Shown here: in pieces, positions 1-11,225 of the stretch
Numbering within the stretch: the first letter of the stretch is position 1
Layout of the letters: each line of letters opens with the position of its first letter
Origin: Heloderma charlesbogerti
Taxonomy: Eukaryota > Chordata > Lepidosauria > Squamata > Helodermatidae
Assembly (NCBI GenBank): GCA_026122225.1
Contig: JANEZZ010000309.1
Coordinates: forward strand, 372,001-436,000
Direction of reading: 5' to 3'
DNA length: 64,000 bases
Notes under the pieces: model-generated
Database searches by the model: none
What the model was told of the DNA's origin: nothing
Seen by the model: only the letters and a program-made list of their open reading frames with translations
Program-made: the position numbers and the translations under genes

Positions 1-747
1 ATTTCACTATTGCTTGACAACACTTCTTTGCTTGCTATCAGTACCCTGTGTTCTTTTATTTGACGTGTCCTGCGCTGGCTTCAGAAAAGGGATGTAAGTA
101 AACTAAGCATGGGGGGCGGGGGGGTGTTAAGTGTTTAACAGAATATTTGATCTCTTGGGAGATGTGGTTGTGCTTATTATTGCATAGGTGCAACTCAAAC
201 ATATTTCACAGTATTCACAATCTGGACAGTTATGGCGAGGAATGGAAGGAAAGCTAGTGCACAAGTGCACGCACAAACAGTGTTTTTAAAAAGGCGTCAC
301 CCAGTCTTGCCAAGACAGGGACAAATGAGGACAGTGAGTTGCAAGGGACCAATAGCAGAAAATTGGTACTCTCCCTGATAACTAGTGACAATTGAAGTGC
401 ATGCAAGAATACATACAGATACTTATTAAATACATTGAGCGTCATTTTTGGTGGAAATTCAGGAATATAGATTTAAGTTTGAGTATTTCTGGTGTTCATC
501 TTAAGAGCACCTTGTGTTTCCAAGCTTATATGAAGCAGAGATGCCCAATCATAATTTAGCAAGCTATTAGTGCTTTGCATTTGTTAAATCAGTTTATAAA
601 ATGTTAGTGAAGATATCTACACTGACAAATTGCTCCGAATACCTAATAACTCATTCACTAGGGAGAATTTAAAAGCTCAAATCTGATACTCTGTTTTCAT
701 ACCTGCTTTGACAAGCCAAGTTCCCTGCTTCCTGGGAAGCAGTAACT
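1..747. other. No recognised feature
   Basis: AT-rich non-coding sequence. I see a short run of G (about 112-123) but no coding segment, clear repeat terminus or RNA gene on either strand. Confidence 0.5.
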
Positions 748-1130
748 TGTGGGTGGAAAAGGGTATGTGAGAAGTGGTGGCTCAGCTGATGCGTCAGTCA
801 GCGGGCATGCCTGCTAAGCCAATCAGGGTGGGGCCAAGGGGCGTACTTGCGTGAGAACTTTACCTCTTTGTTCTCACTCTGGTCCGCCTAAGGTCCATAA
901 AACCAAGCTTCTGACACAGCTTCAGCATTGCCCACCCACTCCTAGTAGCAATAGGTCTTAGAGCGGACAGACATTAGTTGCCCGTTAACAGGGCTGGGAA
1001 GGAATCTTACCTGCATTATATTGCCTAATATGGTGTAGGGTTTTCGCCTTCCTCATTGCAAGATTATTTTCTTTGTAAATAAATTGTTCTGTACTGTCGG
1101 TAATTCTAAGACCATGGATATTTTGTTACT
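748..1130 (+). mobile_element. LTR-like segment (possible solo LTR)
   Basis: This block differs from its AT-rich surroundings. In + order it has a CCAATCA box near 820, a CATAAAA TATA-like box near 896, a GGGAAGGAATCTTACC stretch near 997 and AATAAA near 1079. That order resembles the U3-R-U5 layout of an LTR. I could not find convincing TG/CA ends with a target duplication, so the borders and the call are tentative. It could instead be an ordinary promoter-like stretch. Confidence 0.3.
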
Positions 1131-1196
1131 TGAATGTTTGTGCATGTGTATGTGCATGCGTACATGTAATATATCATTTCTATCTAATTATGTCAG

Positions 1197-1268
1197 CCTT
1201 CCTCAGCCTGGTCCCCTCCAGATGTACTGGGTTCCAACTTCGGTAATTCCCAGCTAGCATAGCCATTG
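1197..1268. repeat. Half copy of a foldback repeat
   Basis: Contains a degenerate form of the 'CCTCCAGATGT...AACT..CAGC' half-site that occurs as full palindromic copies at 5847, 26249, 53339 and 59546. Only one arm is recognisable here. Confidence 0.4.
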
Positions 1269-1367
1269 GGGAAGGATGATCTCTGAGATATTTCAGTTTT
1301 TAAAAGTATAGCATAACCCTATGGATTCAGTCTCTTGTTCACTGCCAGCTGATGTCATAAGTATACA

Positions 1368-2966
1368 TTGTTAGCTTATCACATATTTTCTGTGCAGTAC
1401 AGGAAAGATCTGAATGTCCCTAATAGCCATGATAGTGCGGTCACTGAACTTGAGCCGGACATCCTAGAGAGTGAAGTCAAGTGGGCCTTAGGAAGCATTA
1501 GTAACAACAAAGCTAGCGGAGATGACAGTATTCCAGCCGAGCTATTTAAAATCCTAAAAGATGATGCTGTTAAAGTGCTGCATTCAATATGCCAACAAAT
1601 CTGGAACACTCAACAGTGGCCACAAGACTGGAAAAGGTCAGTTTACATTCCAATTCCAAAGAAGGGCAACGCCAAAGAGTGTTCAAACTACCGCACAATT
1701 GCGCTCATTTCATATGCCAGCAAGGTTATGCTCAAAATCCTACAAGCTAGGCTTCAGCAGTATGCGAACCGAGAACTACCGGAAGTACAAGCTGGGTTTA
1801 GAAGAGGCAGAGGAACTAGAGATCAAATCGCCAACATTCGCTGCATCATGGAGAAAGCAAGAGAATTCCAGAAAAACGTCTATTTCTGCTTCATTGACTA
1901 CGCTAAAGCCTTTGATTGTGTGGATCACAACAAACTGTGGCAAATTCTTAAAGTGATGGGAGTACCAGACCACCTTACCCGTCTCCTGAGAAACCTGTAC
2001 GAGGGTCAAGAAGCAACAGTAAGAACCAGACATGGAACAACCGATTGGTTCAAAATTGGGAAAGGAGTACGACAAGGCTGCATATTGTCACCCTGCTTAT
2101 TTAACTTATATGCAGAGTACATCATGAGAAACGCTGGGTTGGATGAATCAGAGGTCGGAATTAAGATTGCCGGGAGAATTATCAACAACCTCCGATATGC
2201 AGACGATACCACCCTAATGGCAGAAAGCGAAGAGGATCTCAAGAGCCTCTTGTTGAGGGTGAAAGAGGAGAGTGCAAAAGCTGGTTTGAAACTCAACATT
2301 AAAAAAACTAAGATCATGGCATCTGGCCCCATCACTTCCTGGCATATAGAAGGGGAAGAAATGGAAGCAGTGACAGATTTTACTTTCTTGGGCTCCAAGA
2401 TCACCGCAGATGGTGACTGTAGCCATGAAATTAAAAGACGCTTGCTCCTTGGGAGGAAAGCTATGGCCAACCTAGACAGCATAGTAAGAAGCAGAGACAT
2501 CACCTTGCCGACAAAGGTCCGTCTAATCAAAGCTATGGTTTTCCCAGTAGTAATGTATGGCTGTGAGAGCTGGACTATAAGGAAGGCTGAGCGCCGAAGA
2601 ATTGATGCTTTCGAACTGTGGTGCTGGAGAAGACTCTTACGAGTCCCCTGGACTGCAAGGAGGTCAAATCAGTCCATCCTAAAGGAAATCAACCCTGAGT
2701 GCTCATTGGAAGGACAGATACTGAAGCTGAAGCTCCAATATTTTGGCCACCTAATGCGAAGAGAAAACTCCCTGGAAAAGACCCTGATGCTGGGAAAGAC
2801 TGAAGGCAAAAGGAGAAGGGGACGGCAGAGGATGAGATGGCTAGATAGCATCACGGATGCAATGAATATGAACTTGAGCACGCTCCGGGAGAGAGCGCAG
2901 GACAGGAAGGCCTGGCGTGCTATGGTCCATGGGGTCACGAAGAGTCGGACACGACTGAATGACTGA
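1368..2966 (+). CDS. BovB reverse transcriptase ORF (truncated, open)
   Basis: A 532-codon frame whose first residues lie upstream of the element, so the annotated ATG is incidental and not the family start. Visible RT motifs are FIDYAKAFD (motif A, residues 175-183), RQGCILSPCLFN (235-246) and YADD (277-280). The catalytic aspartates of motifs A and C are present. The conserved C-terminal region ends in HGVTKSRTRLND. Full BovB ORF2 is roughly twice as long and starts with an endonuclease domain, which is absent here, so the copy should not be autonomous. The reverse transcriptase would act in target-primed insertion. No host promoter is evident. Confidence 0.85.
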   Translation: MLAYHIFSVQYRKDLNVPNSHDSAVTELEPDILESEVKWALGSISNNKASGDDSIPAELFKILKDDAVKVLHSICQQIWNTQQWPQDWKRSVYIPIPKKGNAKECSNYRTIALISYASKVMLKILQARLQQYANRELPEVQAGFRRGRGTRDQIANIRCIMEKAREFQKNVYFCFIDYAKAFDCVDHNKLWQILKVMGVPDHLTRLLRNLYEGQEATVRTRHGTTDWFKIGKGVRQGCILSPCLFNLYAEYIMRNAGLDESEVGIKIAGRIINNLRYADDTTLMAESEEDLKSLLLRVKEESAKAGLKLNIKKTKIMASGPITSWHIEGEEMEAVTDFTFLGSKITADGDCSHEIKRRLLLGRKAMANLDSIVRSRDITLPTKVRLIKAMVFPVVMYGCESWTIRKAERRRIDAFELWCWRRLLRVPWTARRSNQSILKEINPECSLEGQILKLKLQYFGHLMRRENSLEKTLMLGKTEGKRRRGRQRMRWLDSITDAMNMNLSTLRERAQDRKAWRAMVHGVTKSRTRLND

Positions 2967-2980
2967 ACAACAACAACATA
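1390..2980 (+). mobile_element. BovB (RTE clade) LINE, 5'-truncated
   Basis: The encoded protein matches the BovB reverse transcriptase family from the region just before the RT core to the natural C-terminus. Sequence after the stop ends in the ACAACAACAAC tract typical of BovB 3' ends. The apurinic endonuclease half and the 5' region are missing, as expected of a 5'-truncated LINE insertion. The open frame lacks internal stops, so the insertion is young. A second copy at 57061-57739 (minus) and a 3' stub at 23990-24050 belong to the same family. Confidence 0.92.
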
Positions 2981-3414
2981 TTATATTTCAAAGTTAGATC
3001 TAAGAAAAGTGATCAACTTATTTCTTAGCAAATATTGAAGAACAGACCTGCTGGATCAGTCTTAGGTTCCATCTGGCCTGGTGACCTGTTTCTAAGTGTG
3101 ACCAGCCAGATATTTCAGGGAGGATCACAAGCAGGACATGACACTTCCTGTTGCTTCTGCACGCCCCATCTCAATTACAGTTGTTATTCACATGAAATTC
3201 TGCCTCTGAACATGGAGACTCCATTAGGCGTGCCTAACCCTGTTTTAAAGCCACATCACCACAACGTGTGGCAGTGAATTCCATAGGTTAATGAAGAACT
3301 ACTTTCTTTTGTCTGTCCCGAATGTACTGTGATCCACTTTAATTGGGTGATCCCAATTATGAGAGATGGAGAAAAAAATCTCTCTATCCAGTTTCTCTAC
3401 CTCATAAAGTCCAG
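2981..3414. other. No recognised feature
   Basis: Single-copy-looking sequence between the BovB tail and the next repeat. The short open stretches have no family resemblance. Confidence 0.4.
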
Positions 3415-3760
3415 GTCAGGCATCAAGGCTATGTTTGGTTGGATACCTGCTGAGGGCCCACACCCCAGCAGAGGCTCACTGAGAAGAGCCCGCTGGAGAG
3501 CTCCTCCTCTTCACCACTGCAACCTGCGTGTTCACATGCCTCTCGCTCTGGCCCAGACCATGGTGATGGTGAGAGTGAAGCGCAGTACGTGCCGCTGCCT
3601 ACTTGCTCCCTGCCTGCAAGCAAGCAGTAGGAATGATGAGGAAGAGGAGGAGGAGCGATAGCAGCTGGTGACTATGGTGGTGAGTAGGTAGATTCACTGA
3701 GGGAGGGGGCCATGGAGGGCGACTCGCCCAAGGGCCTTCAAAACCCTGGAGCCCGCATTG
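3415..3760 (+). repeat. Unclassified GC-rich repeat 'A', copy 1
   Basis: About 345 bp. Its order of blocks is repeated at 16047-16382: GGGGCTCACTGA-like start, GCAACCTGC, CCTGCCTC, a GAGGAGGAGGAGG run, AGCAGCTGGTGA, then CACTGAGGGAGGG and AAAACCCTGGAGCC. The two copies are collinear and on the same strand. I see no terminal inverted repeats, RNA-gene head or RT coding, so I leave it unclassified. Confidence 0.7.
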
Positions 3761-3765
3761 ATGCA

Positions 3766-4020
3766 GTCAATTTGTTTTTAAACTGAAGAGCCCCAGATAC
3801 TGTAGCCTTTCCTCTCAGGGAAGGTTCTCCAATCCCTCGATAATTTGCTTCCCATGTTTTGCACCTTTTCCAGCTCTATATCTTTTTTTGAGATTGGGCA
3901 GCCATTGCTGTGCATAGTATTCCAAATGCAGCCACAACATAGATCTGTATAAAGGCAGTATGATACTGGCCACTGTATTTTCAGTTCCTTTCCTAATTGC
4001 TCCCTCTAACAGCAAACAGC
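3766..4020 (-). mobile_element. CR1-like LINE fragment
   Basis: Resembles the antisense of a CR1-type coding region, including 'GCCTTTCCTCTCAGGGAAGG', 'TTTTCCAGCTCTATATC' and 'GTATTCCAAATG'. These match the conserved C-terminal RT region read backwards. It is decayed and short. Confidence 0.5.
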
Positions 4021-5479
4021 TGCTAAATGCCAAGAGAATTGTAGCTAAAACAGGGCCACTGAGGAAAAAAAGGGGGATATCAGCATACTTGGGGGGAACT
4101 GCAGGGTTTGCACAAGTACCAAAAAATCTTTAGGGGAAAAACGTAAGGGGACAAAAAGCCCGCAAACAGCCTAGTGAGCAAGCTCAGTAGCCACAGAATG
4201 CTGAGTGTTTGTTGGGAGCGGAGAAAACAGGAGTATGCCAGGAGAGGGCTTGACTGAGTGGCTGTCACACTGAAGAGGAACAAGCCATGCTGCAACATTT
4301 TGTTGCAGGCTCTAGTTGTAATACCAAACATGGAGTACCAGGAATACTTTTAATGTTAAGTCTTAGAACCAAATTGTTTTATAAAGGGATGTGATATAGT
4401 TAATGGATAAAGACTCTTTGAAAACACCTGCGTTTTAACTGTATCTAAATATTTACTTTTGTGTCCCTGAGAAACAAGAGTGAGTGGGGAATAATTTCAA
4501 AAGCAGATAAAGAGGAAATCGTTTCACTTTCCAGGTGGAGTTACTATAGATAATATTTCCACATTCTTCTTCTTCTTCTTCTATCACTTCACTGTTAATC
4601 TCATCAGTGTCAAAAACTGATACCACAGCTAAACAGTTCTGTTGTCATCGATGTACGCAATTTTATTGCCCAAGTTGCTATGCCACAAAAAGGTGTTTCC
4701 GATTAGTTTACCAGCTGCTATACCAATGCAACATGATGAAATATGAGATTAGGCCAGCATTGCAAGTAGATAGCTGTTGCAAATATTTGGGGTTTAAAAC
4801 AAGACGTTTCCTTCTTGTCTAAGGGTGATTGCGCAATCAATTTCTGTCATTATCCTTCTGTGCTTAGTTAGATGGGTTAAAATGCAGATCTCTGTTTGAC
4901 TATGCATCCTCTCTGGACTGGTAGAAGTTTTTTTCACCATTCACCATCCCTTGGCGGCATTTAAAATACATTGTTTTAATGCTAGTAATATGCCAGTAGG
5001 TGTCTCTATAGTGCTATTTGTGCAATTAACACCACTACAGAAGCACTTAGTCCCCCCCCCCAAAAAAAATCATGCAAGAAACAGAGGATTGGATCCAGAA
5101 ACCTCATTCCACACAGGGAAGAATACTGCAGGCAGAGTGGAACTTCATGTCCTCTCTCCCCGCCCCACAGCACAGCTTCCAAATCTCTTCCTTCTAGGTT
5201 CCCTGGAAAGCATCCCACCCTTAATTCAAATGCTAAGGTGGGGAAAAACTGAGGGAGTTTTTGCTTGTATGTCCAAAGCTAGAACAGAAGCCTCATGTGA
5301 GAGTGAAGAAAGAATACTCCAACGTGGTGGTGGCAGACGGTTTTGCCCATATGGTTAGTAATTAGGCATGGGTGAATGAGCAGTGTTCAAGTTTGCTAGG
5401 ATTCTCTGAACATTGTCTTGTCACTCGTCTTGTGCATGATTCCTGTTTGCATTTGCAATCACTGCTTGCTTTGTGCGAA
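4021..5479. other. No gene recognised; short TTC microsatellite
   Basis: Includes a (TTC)n run at about 4564-4582, a C run followed by an A run at about 5053-5068, and otherwise unremarkable sequence. Confidence 0.4.
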
Positions 5480-5640
5480 TGGGAGATTTGCTCAAATCAA
5501 AAAGCAATTGAATGGGAGATTTGTGCAAATCTCCTGAAATTTGTGCAAATTCCCTCCATAGACTAAAGTGGGACCCATTTAATTTACTGAGGAAATCTGT
5601 GCAAATTAGGAAATTTGTGCAAATTGAACTTGGAATCTGG
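5480..5640. repeat. Repeat 'E': GAAATTTGTGCAAAT units, copy 1
   Basis: The motif AATTTGTGCAAATT or close variants recurs several times within 160 bp, around a 'CCATAGACTAAAGTGGG' core. The same arrangement (AATTTGCACAAATT plus 'CCATAGGCTAAAGTG') is present at 31860-32033, so this is a dispersed repeat. Class unknown. Confidence 0.5.
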
Positions 5641-5846
5641 GATGACATGAATGCAAGCACATGTCTGATGATTGGTGAACATTTTCGGTGGACATATGCT
5701 CACACTTGTGTTCAGGCTTCAAACAGGGCGTTTTGTGAGCAAAAACAAAATCTGCATAATCCTAATAGTAATTGAAAAAGCTGCACATTGGATATAGGTA
5801 CAGGGAATGAATCCAGGTCAGTACTTGATTTGAAACTCAATCTAGT

Positions 5847-5978
5847 TATGGGTGGGGAACTTGTGCCCCTTGAGTTTTGTCCTATAATTCCATCATAGCT
5901 CACCATTGGCTATGCTGGCAAAAGCTAATGGGAGTTGTAGGCCAAAACATCTGGAAGGCCACAAGTTGCCCACCCTTA
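5847..5978. repeat. Foldback (palindromic) repeat, MITE-like
   Basis: About 130 bp. The left arm (GGTGGGGAACTTGTGCCCC) and right arm (GGCCACAAGTTGCCCACCC) are inverted copies, with a TTGGC-type centre. Comparable copies lie at 26249-26386, 53339-53473 and 59546-59670, with half copies at 1197 and 45940. The structure suggests a non-autonomous DNA transposon. Confidence 0.6.
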
Positions 5979-6286
5979 CTTTGTGTAATAGGAAGTATTG
6001 TTTATTGTCTTGTTTGTTTAGTATTTCTCATTCTGTGATTCCAACATGATTTCTGTACTGTGACGATAGTCACCCAAAATGTTGGCTCCATTTAAATTGG
6101 AATAAGAAGTGGAACTTTAGGAATCATTACATATGCCACCTTTTATCAGTTGTTTGAAATTGAGTATTAGCCTGGATGGTTTGTTTGAGGCTATTTCTGA
6201 CTTTAAAAGAAGAAGAAGGTTTTAACATCCTAGGATTGTGATTTTCTGTCCCAATAACTACTCCAAGGCTGCTTTCAGATGGATGG

Positions 6287-6838
6287 TGTCAGGACTGATT
6301 CTGAGCATATGGAGATAGTTAGCAGTTCAGATTCAGAAGGGGAACAGCCAGAACCAGGGGAGGCATCTTCCTGAGCAAGTTCAGATATGGATAGGTGTGC
6401 TTCTCAGGATGCTAACACCCAGATGGCTGGGCCTGAATCCCCCCCCCTTTGCTCCTCCATGAGAACCCAGGAGGAGGAGGAGAGTGTGGGGTGTGACCTG
6501 AGGGATGCTACACTGCAGCGCAGAGCTAAGAGGGAAAAGTTAGAGGCGGAGCTCAGACGGTCGACCCGGTTGGCGATGCATGAGGGTTGATGTAGGAGAG
6601 CATCACTGGAAGGAGGGGCATCCCTCTCTAAGTTATTCTAGCCAGCAAGTCTTGTTTCAAACTGCTGGCAACATTGTAGCTCCCATTTGGATCCCCTGTT
6701 GCCATTCCTTTGTAGCCTGAGAGTCTTCGAGGATTTGCATCTGTAATGAACCTGTTGATAGTGAATTAAAGGCATGAGACTGAAGCCTCTCTTCTTGTGT
6801 GTGTGCATGAGGAAGGAGGGGGCCAAGGGAACGTGACA
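6287..6838 (+). mobile_element. Solo LTR with 5-bp target duplication GATGG
   Basis: The element begins TGTCAGGACTG and ends AACGTGACA. It is flanked on both sides by GATGG (6282-6286 and 6839-6843), a perfect 5-bp target duplication. It is 552 bp long, with an ATTAAA polyadenylation-like signal near 6763. It is related to the LTR at 41857-42409 (same TGTCAGG start, TGACA end and a shared acidic-coding block). No internal region is attached, so it is a solo LTR formed by recombination between two LTRs. Its coding-like content is discussed in the findings. Confidence 0.85.
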
Positions 6839-6843
6839 GATGG

Positions 6844-7904
6844 CTCCTAGCACTAATGAATCATTGCTCTTCCACTGTTAGCTACAAGTGAAATTGCAAT
6901 TAATTTAACACACTTTCATCCCACTGTGTGCTGTCTACACCAGTGGGAATGACGTAGCTGCTGTGGGCGGGGAAAGGAAGGTCCAATTCACCTGAGCAAC
7001 CATTTTGGCATGTGGGTGAGGAATTTGAAAGATCCTCACATTTTTTTAATGCTAAGAGTTTATTCATTTATGAATGATTGCCTATTACTACCCAAGAAAT
7101 GGGAAAAAACAAAGTGTTCGTTTTGGATCAAAAGTATAGATTAGAAGTGTTTAAGGGAAAACATGTTGCTAAAATACCAGTGACTGGAAATACTTCTTGC
7201 CTGAATAAAAAATTAGCATAGCATTCTAGCATTATAAAATCTGCTCGCTTATACAATATTTTGTTAACATTTTAATATCTAAAAAGAAATAGTCAGAAAA
7301 GCGTTTCATTGCTAATTTAAATAAATTAACAGAATTATAATGTCTACTGCAAAAGTTATAGTGAATGTGTGCTGAGCTGTGAAAGGTTCACCCGCTTGAT
7401 CTAAGGTGCCCACACAGAAACCATGCCTCTTTAAAAAGATGGAAGAATAGTGATAAAGGCATCTATATCTGTGGGGATTGTGCTCCATTTCTGTCCTTAA
7501 AAAATAGTTTGTGAGAAATTGTTAAAGATAATGCTTCTCAGAGATGGTTTAGTCTATCAGTTATTTGAGAAAGCTAAATATTTTTCCAGCTAGGCCCTAA
7601 ACTAGAGATAGCTGGCTCATTACAGAGACTAGTGTTTCAAAGATAGTCACCATCTCAGTTAATCTCCCAAAACAAAACTTGCCTGTCTGTTGTCCAGCTT
7701 CACACACAGGACTCCTTGTCATCTCCTACCACCACTACCACCACCACCACCTTTTATCTTTCGTCCATTTTTATATCTTTCTTGCTGTTACTTAGGCTCA
7801 TTAGCTGCACATGGCAGCCAGCTGCCACCTCCTTTGGGAATGCTTTACTTCCATATGGAGTAGTGAGTCTAGCCAAATTTCCACCCATGCATGGCCTCTC
7901 ACAT
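6844..7904. other. No gene recognised; ACC microsatellite
   Basis: AT-rich sequence with an (ACC)n-type run at about 7729-7751. The part from about 7690 may be the diverged start of the MITE recognised at 7905. Confidence 0.4.
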
Positions 7905-8055
7905 AGCTGGATTTTCTGTTGTAAGAAAAAATGGAAGAAACACTGGGAAAACATGGGAAGATTACAAATGGATGATGATTTTGTGTGGATCACCCACAAA
8001 ATATAATGAATTCGGCATAGTTAATCCACATTAAATGCCCAGTTTGGAAATACCC
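7905..8055 (+). repeat. MITE family 'B', partial copy
   Basis: Shares the block GGGAAAACATGGGAAGATTACAAATGGATGATGA and the following CACATTAAA segment (in shorter matches) with MITE copies at 27248-27478 and 56422-56641. The terminal repeat is not clear at the left. Confidence 0.4.
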
Positions 8056-9738
8056 CAAGAGTCCATGGAAGAAAATCCCATTAAATTACATTAACATAGG
8101 AGAGAATACTGTGTTGCAAATAAGTCTGTCTTCACAAATGAAATACCATTAAACTGGACACATTCTTTGGCGTGTACTGAAAATGATTGTTGGGATATTA
8201 TGAAAAAATAACTGTTATTATAATTGTAGGGGTGATTTTCTTTCAGAATCACAGCATTTGGCCATGAGAGGGAAAAGATAAATTGCATAACTTAAAATGA
8301 TGGATTCTTTAAATATACAGAGCTGTAAAATGATAAACAACTACCCAAGTCATTGTTGATATATCCCAGGTGGTTCCTCCATCTTTAACAGGAAACTATC
8401 AAGATGATAAAATATTGTGAATGTTTGTGGGGTGTCTCTTCTCCCATTCCTTTTAACTTTTGGTTCATATTTTGAGTTTTACTATTATTTAATTGTAGGA
8501 GGAAGAAGGAAAAATACATTTCTTATGACCTAAGTTTTGTAACTGCACATTCGAATCCATGTTCAGCGAGGGAAACGTTCTGCAGCAAATGTTTTCCTAT
8601 ATACACAGGCATTAGTAAGTGGTGAGTGCTGCAATAAATGTTCTTTAGTTGGATTAGTGTCTAATTAGTGTAGGATTAGCTATCTTAAATATTAATTAAC
8701 TTTTCAATACTCTTTTCTTTAGTCTTGGGTTTAATCATCATCATTTGCAGCTGAAGCACAAGAATCTGTAGTTTACCAGACTAGTTTTCAATTCTGTTAT
8801 GTGTAATCTATGAGAGAATTTGGAATGATTTTGCAACACACCAAACCATTTGGTAAGAGATCTGCCACAAAGTTCTGCAGTTGGGAACTTTGATGTAATT
8901 TCTCAAGTGATGTTGCCCTTCTCCTTAGCAACTTTTGCTGTTTTTCCCCCTTCTCTTTTATACTCCACAGCCAGCTGGTTGGTAACCTCACTTGTAAGGC
9001 TGCTGTAATCCCATGGTGGGTCTGAAACTCTTTTTGAGTATTGCTCGTTTAGAATTATTGGAATAAAAAATATTTTCCCACCGTGTTTATGCAACAAACA
9101 TTGAGGGGGTCGTGACTGGGCCCTGTTCTTTGGCAGATACTTCTGCAATGTATTCATGATGTGTGTGTGTTGGGGCAGGAGGAATGTATGTGCTTCAAGT
9201 GTTACAATTTTAGTAGATACACAGCAGAGTTTTAAAATGAAATTTGTTAAAAGCCTGGGCTAAAATTCGGCATAGAATTGATTTCACATACAGCTAGGGA
9301 TTCCACTGGTATTAAACACTCCTTCGGCGTTGGTTCACAAGAATGCCCAGTAAGTGGAAAATATTTGCTCAGTGCCACAAAAGCACATAAGTTTGGTTAC
9401 TTGCAAGGCAGAATTTGAAATACGTAAAGGTTTGTTTCCCCCTTCCCAAAACACTGTTCAGTCCAACAATGTTTTCTTTCATAATTCTCAGTGCTTAAGA
9501 AGATTAAAAATAACTGGTTCCTAAGTTCACCATTTTGTCTGTTGGAAAGTCTCTCTGTGTGTGAAATGACTACACCTACAAACTTTATTTCTTTTTTAAA
9601 TCCTAAAAATTGCCTTCCCTGATTGCTGGGAATTGGTTCTCCCACTGTCTCTGCCACGTTCTGGATAGGAGCAGTGCTTGGTGTGGACAACAATGTTAGG
9701 AACTAACATTGTTATCCTAATCTCATTTATAAGAGATG
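8056..9738. other. No recognised feature
   Basis: AT-rich sequence with no coding segment or repeat terminus that I can name. A short TG run lies near 9158-9170. Confidence 0.4.
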
Positions 9739-9740
9739 TA

Positions 9741-10174
9741 GGGAGCAATCCTATGGCTACTAGACAAGTGGCTAGACGGCCCTAAGATATGTTGTTTTCT
9801 GGGAACCGACCTCGGAGCCCGTGCTCCAAGGTCGGTTCTCGTAGAACCTAATTCCCCCCAATTCCACGTTGCCTCCAAGGCAGCGTGGAACAGCCCCATC
9901 GTCCATGCTTGCAAAAGCAGCATGGAGCGGCTGGAAAGGGGCATGCTGGGGGGGCATTCTGGGGTGGGGAGAGCATAACTGCCTGTACGACACGTCCTGT
10001 GTGTCGTACAGCAGCTTCCTTGCTCGCTCTGTCCTCCCGTAGCTAGACAGCCGCAATCAGCTGACTGGCCAAAAAAGCAGTGAATGATCCCCTCCGTGCT
10101 TCTCCTGCCCTGCTTTGGATAGGCGGTCACCTCCGAGTTCGAAGGCGGCTGCCTGTCTAGATAGGATTGCTCCC
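9741..10174. mobile_element. MITE family 'C' with 14-bp TIRs and TA target duplication
   Basis: Starts GGGAGCAATCCTAT and ends ATAGGATTGCTCCC, a perfect 14-bp terminal inverted repeat. TA flanks both ends (9739-9740 and 10175-10176). It is 434 bp, GC-rich and non-coding. TA duplications fit Tc1/mariner-like or related transposases. A second, diverged, oppositely oriented copy lies at about 30643-31060. The interior holds several short palindromes (for example CTCGGAGC...GCTCCAAG). Confidence 0.85.
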
Positions 10175-10235
10175 TAAGACCCATTGAACTAAGTAGGATT
10201 TACTTGTGAGGAAATATGCACTATTGTGCTTCTAA

Positions 10236-10318
10236 GCTGCAATCCTATTCACATTTACTTAGAAGTAAGCCCTAGTGAACTGTGTGGGGTTACTTCTGAG
10301 TAAATGTTCATAGGATTT
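10236..10318. repeat. Palindromic repeat 'F' (CAATCCTAT...ATAGGATT)
   Basis: Inverted arms GCAATCCTAT and ATAGGATT enclose TTACTTAGAAGTAAG and TTACTTCTGAGTAA blocks. Similar units occur at 27482-27655, 50225-50309 and 54775-54862, and as single arms around 50885, 51190 and 56080-56245. Likely a short non-autonomous DNA transposon family. Confidence 0.6.
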
Positions 10319-11225
10319 ACTACACTATATATTACCTTTAGAGAATTTAGCTTTAAGCCTCCAGCTGCTTATTTTTCAGATTTAAAACATGTTTTCACAC
10401 AAATATAGTATGGCAGTAAACTTCGGGTATCATGTAAAGATGCTGACTTGCAGATTATTGGAAATACTTTGAATATCATGAATATATGCATATATATTTT
10501 AACGGTAAATCTTGCTTACAATAAAATGATTGAACTGTTGAGTGATTTAGTCTTTCACTCAGTATAAATAGCTTAAGCTTAAGCTTATTCAGGGGCATGC
10601 AAGTGTTGAATGCATCAGAAATTTTAGCCATATTGGCCGGAGTCCATAACTCTTTAACCTGGAATATTCCAATGGGATTGGCATACAACTCCTAAATTAT
10701 CTTGGTTGATGTATCTGCCTGCAGTGCTTGTATGCCCTTGCAATGCCAACATAACATACTTTGTGACATTGTTTTTCAAGGTTCCTATCTGAAAGCCAGT
10801 TATTTATTCAGTGCCATCAATGTTTTACATCTGAAGTATTCAACTTTCTACTGTTCATCTTTGCTGAATGTTAAGTGCAGATGATATGGCATTACCGAAG
10901 TCATTCTAGATCATTTTTTACATGTATAATAGCAACCAGAACATGATGACATCACCTCCCTTATGTATATGGATTTTAGACAGACTTTTTCCCCATAGTT
11001 GTTAAATGCTCCAAATATCTCAAGATGAAGAAGCTCTGAGTACATAGATTTTATTGCAGTTTTAAGAATGATTCTTAACAGCATGATTGTTAACTGCATG
11101 GCAAGCAGGCCTGCAATAAGGTTCATGTTATTAGCTTAAAAAGTCCAAGCATTGAATAGCAGATTTTATCCTGCTCTTGCAAGATCCCTTTATCTGTAAA
11201 GCAGAGAAAAGAGTGGAGGTGCTAT
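10319..11225. other. No recognised feature
   Basis: AT-rich sequence. I see no coding segment or named repeat. Confidence 0.4.
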
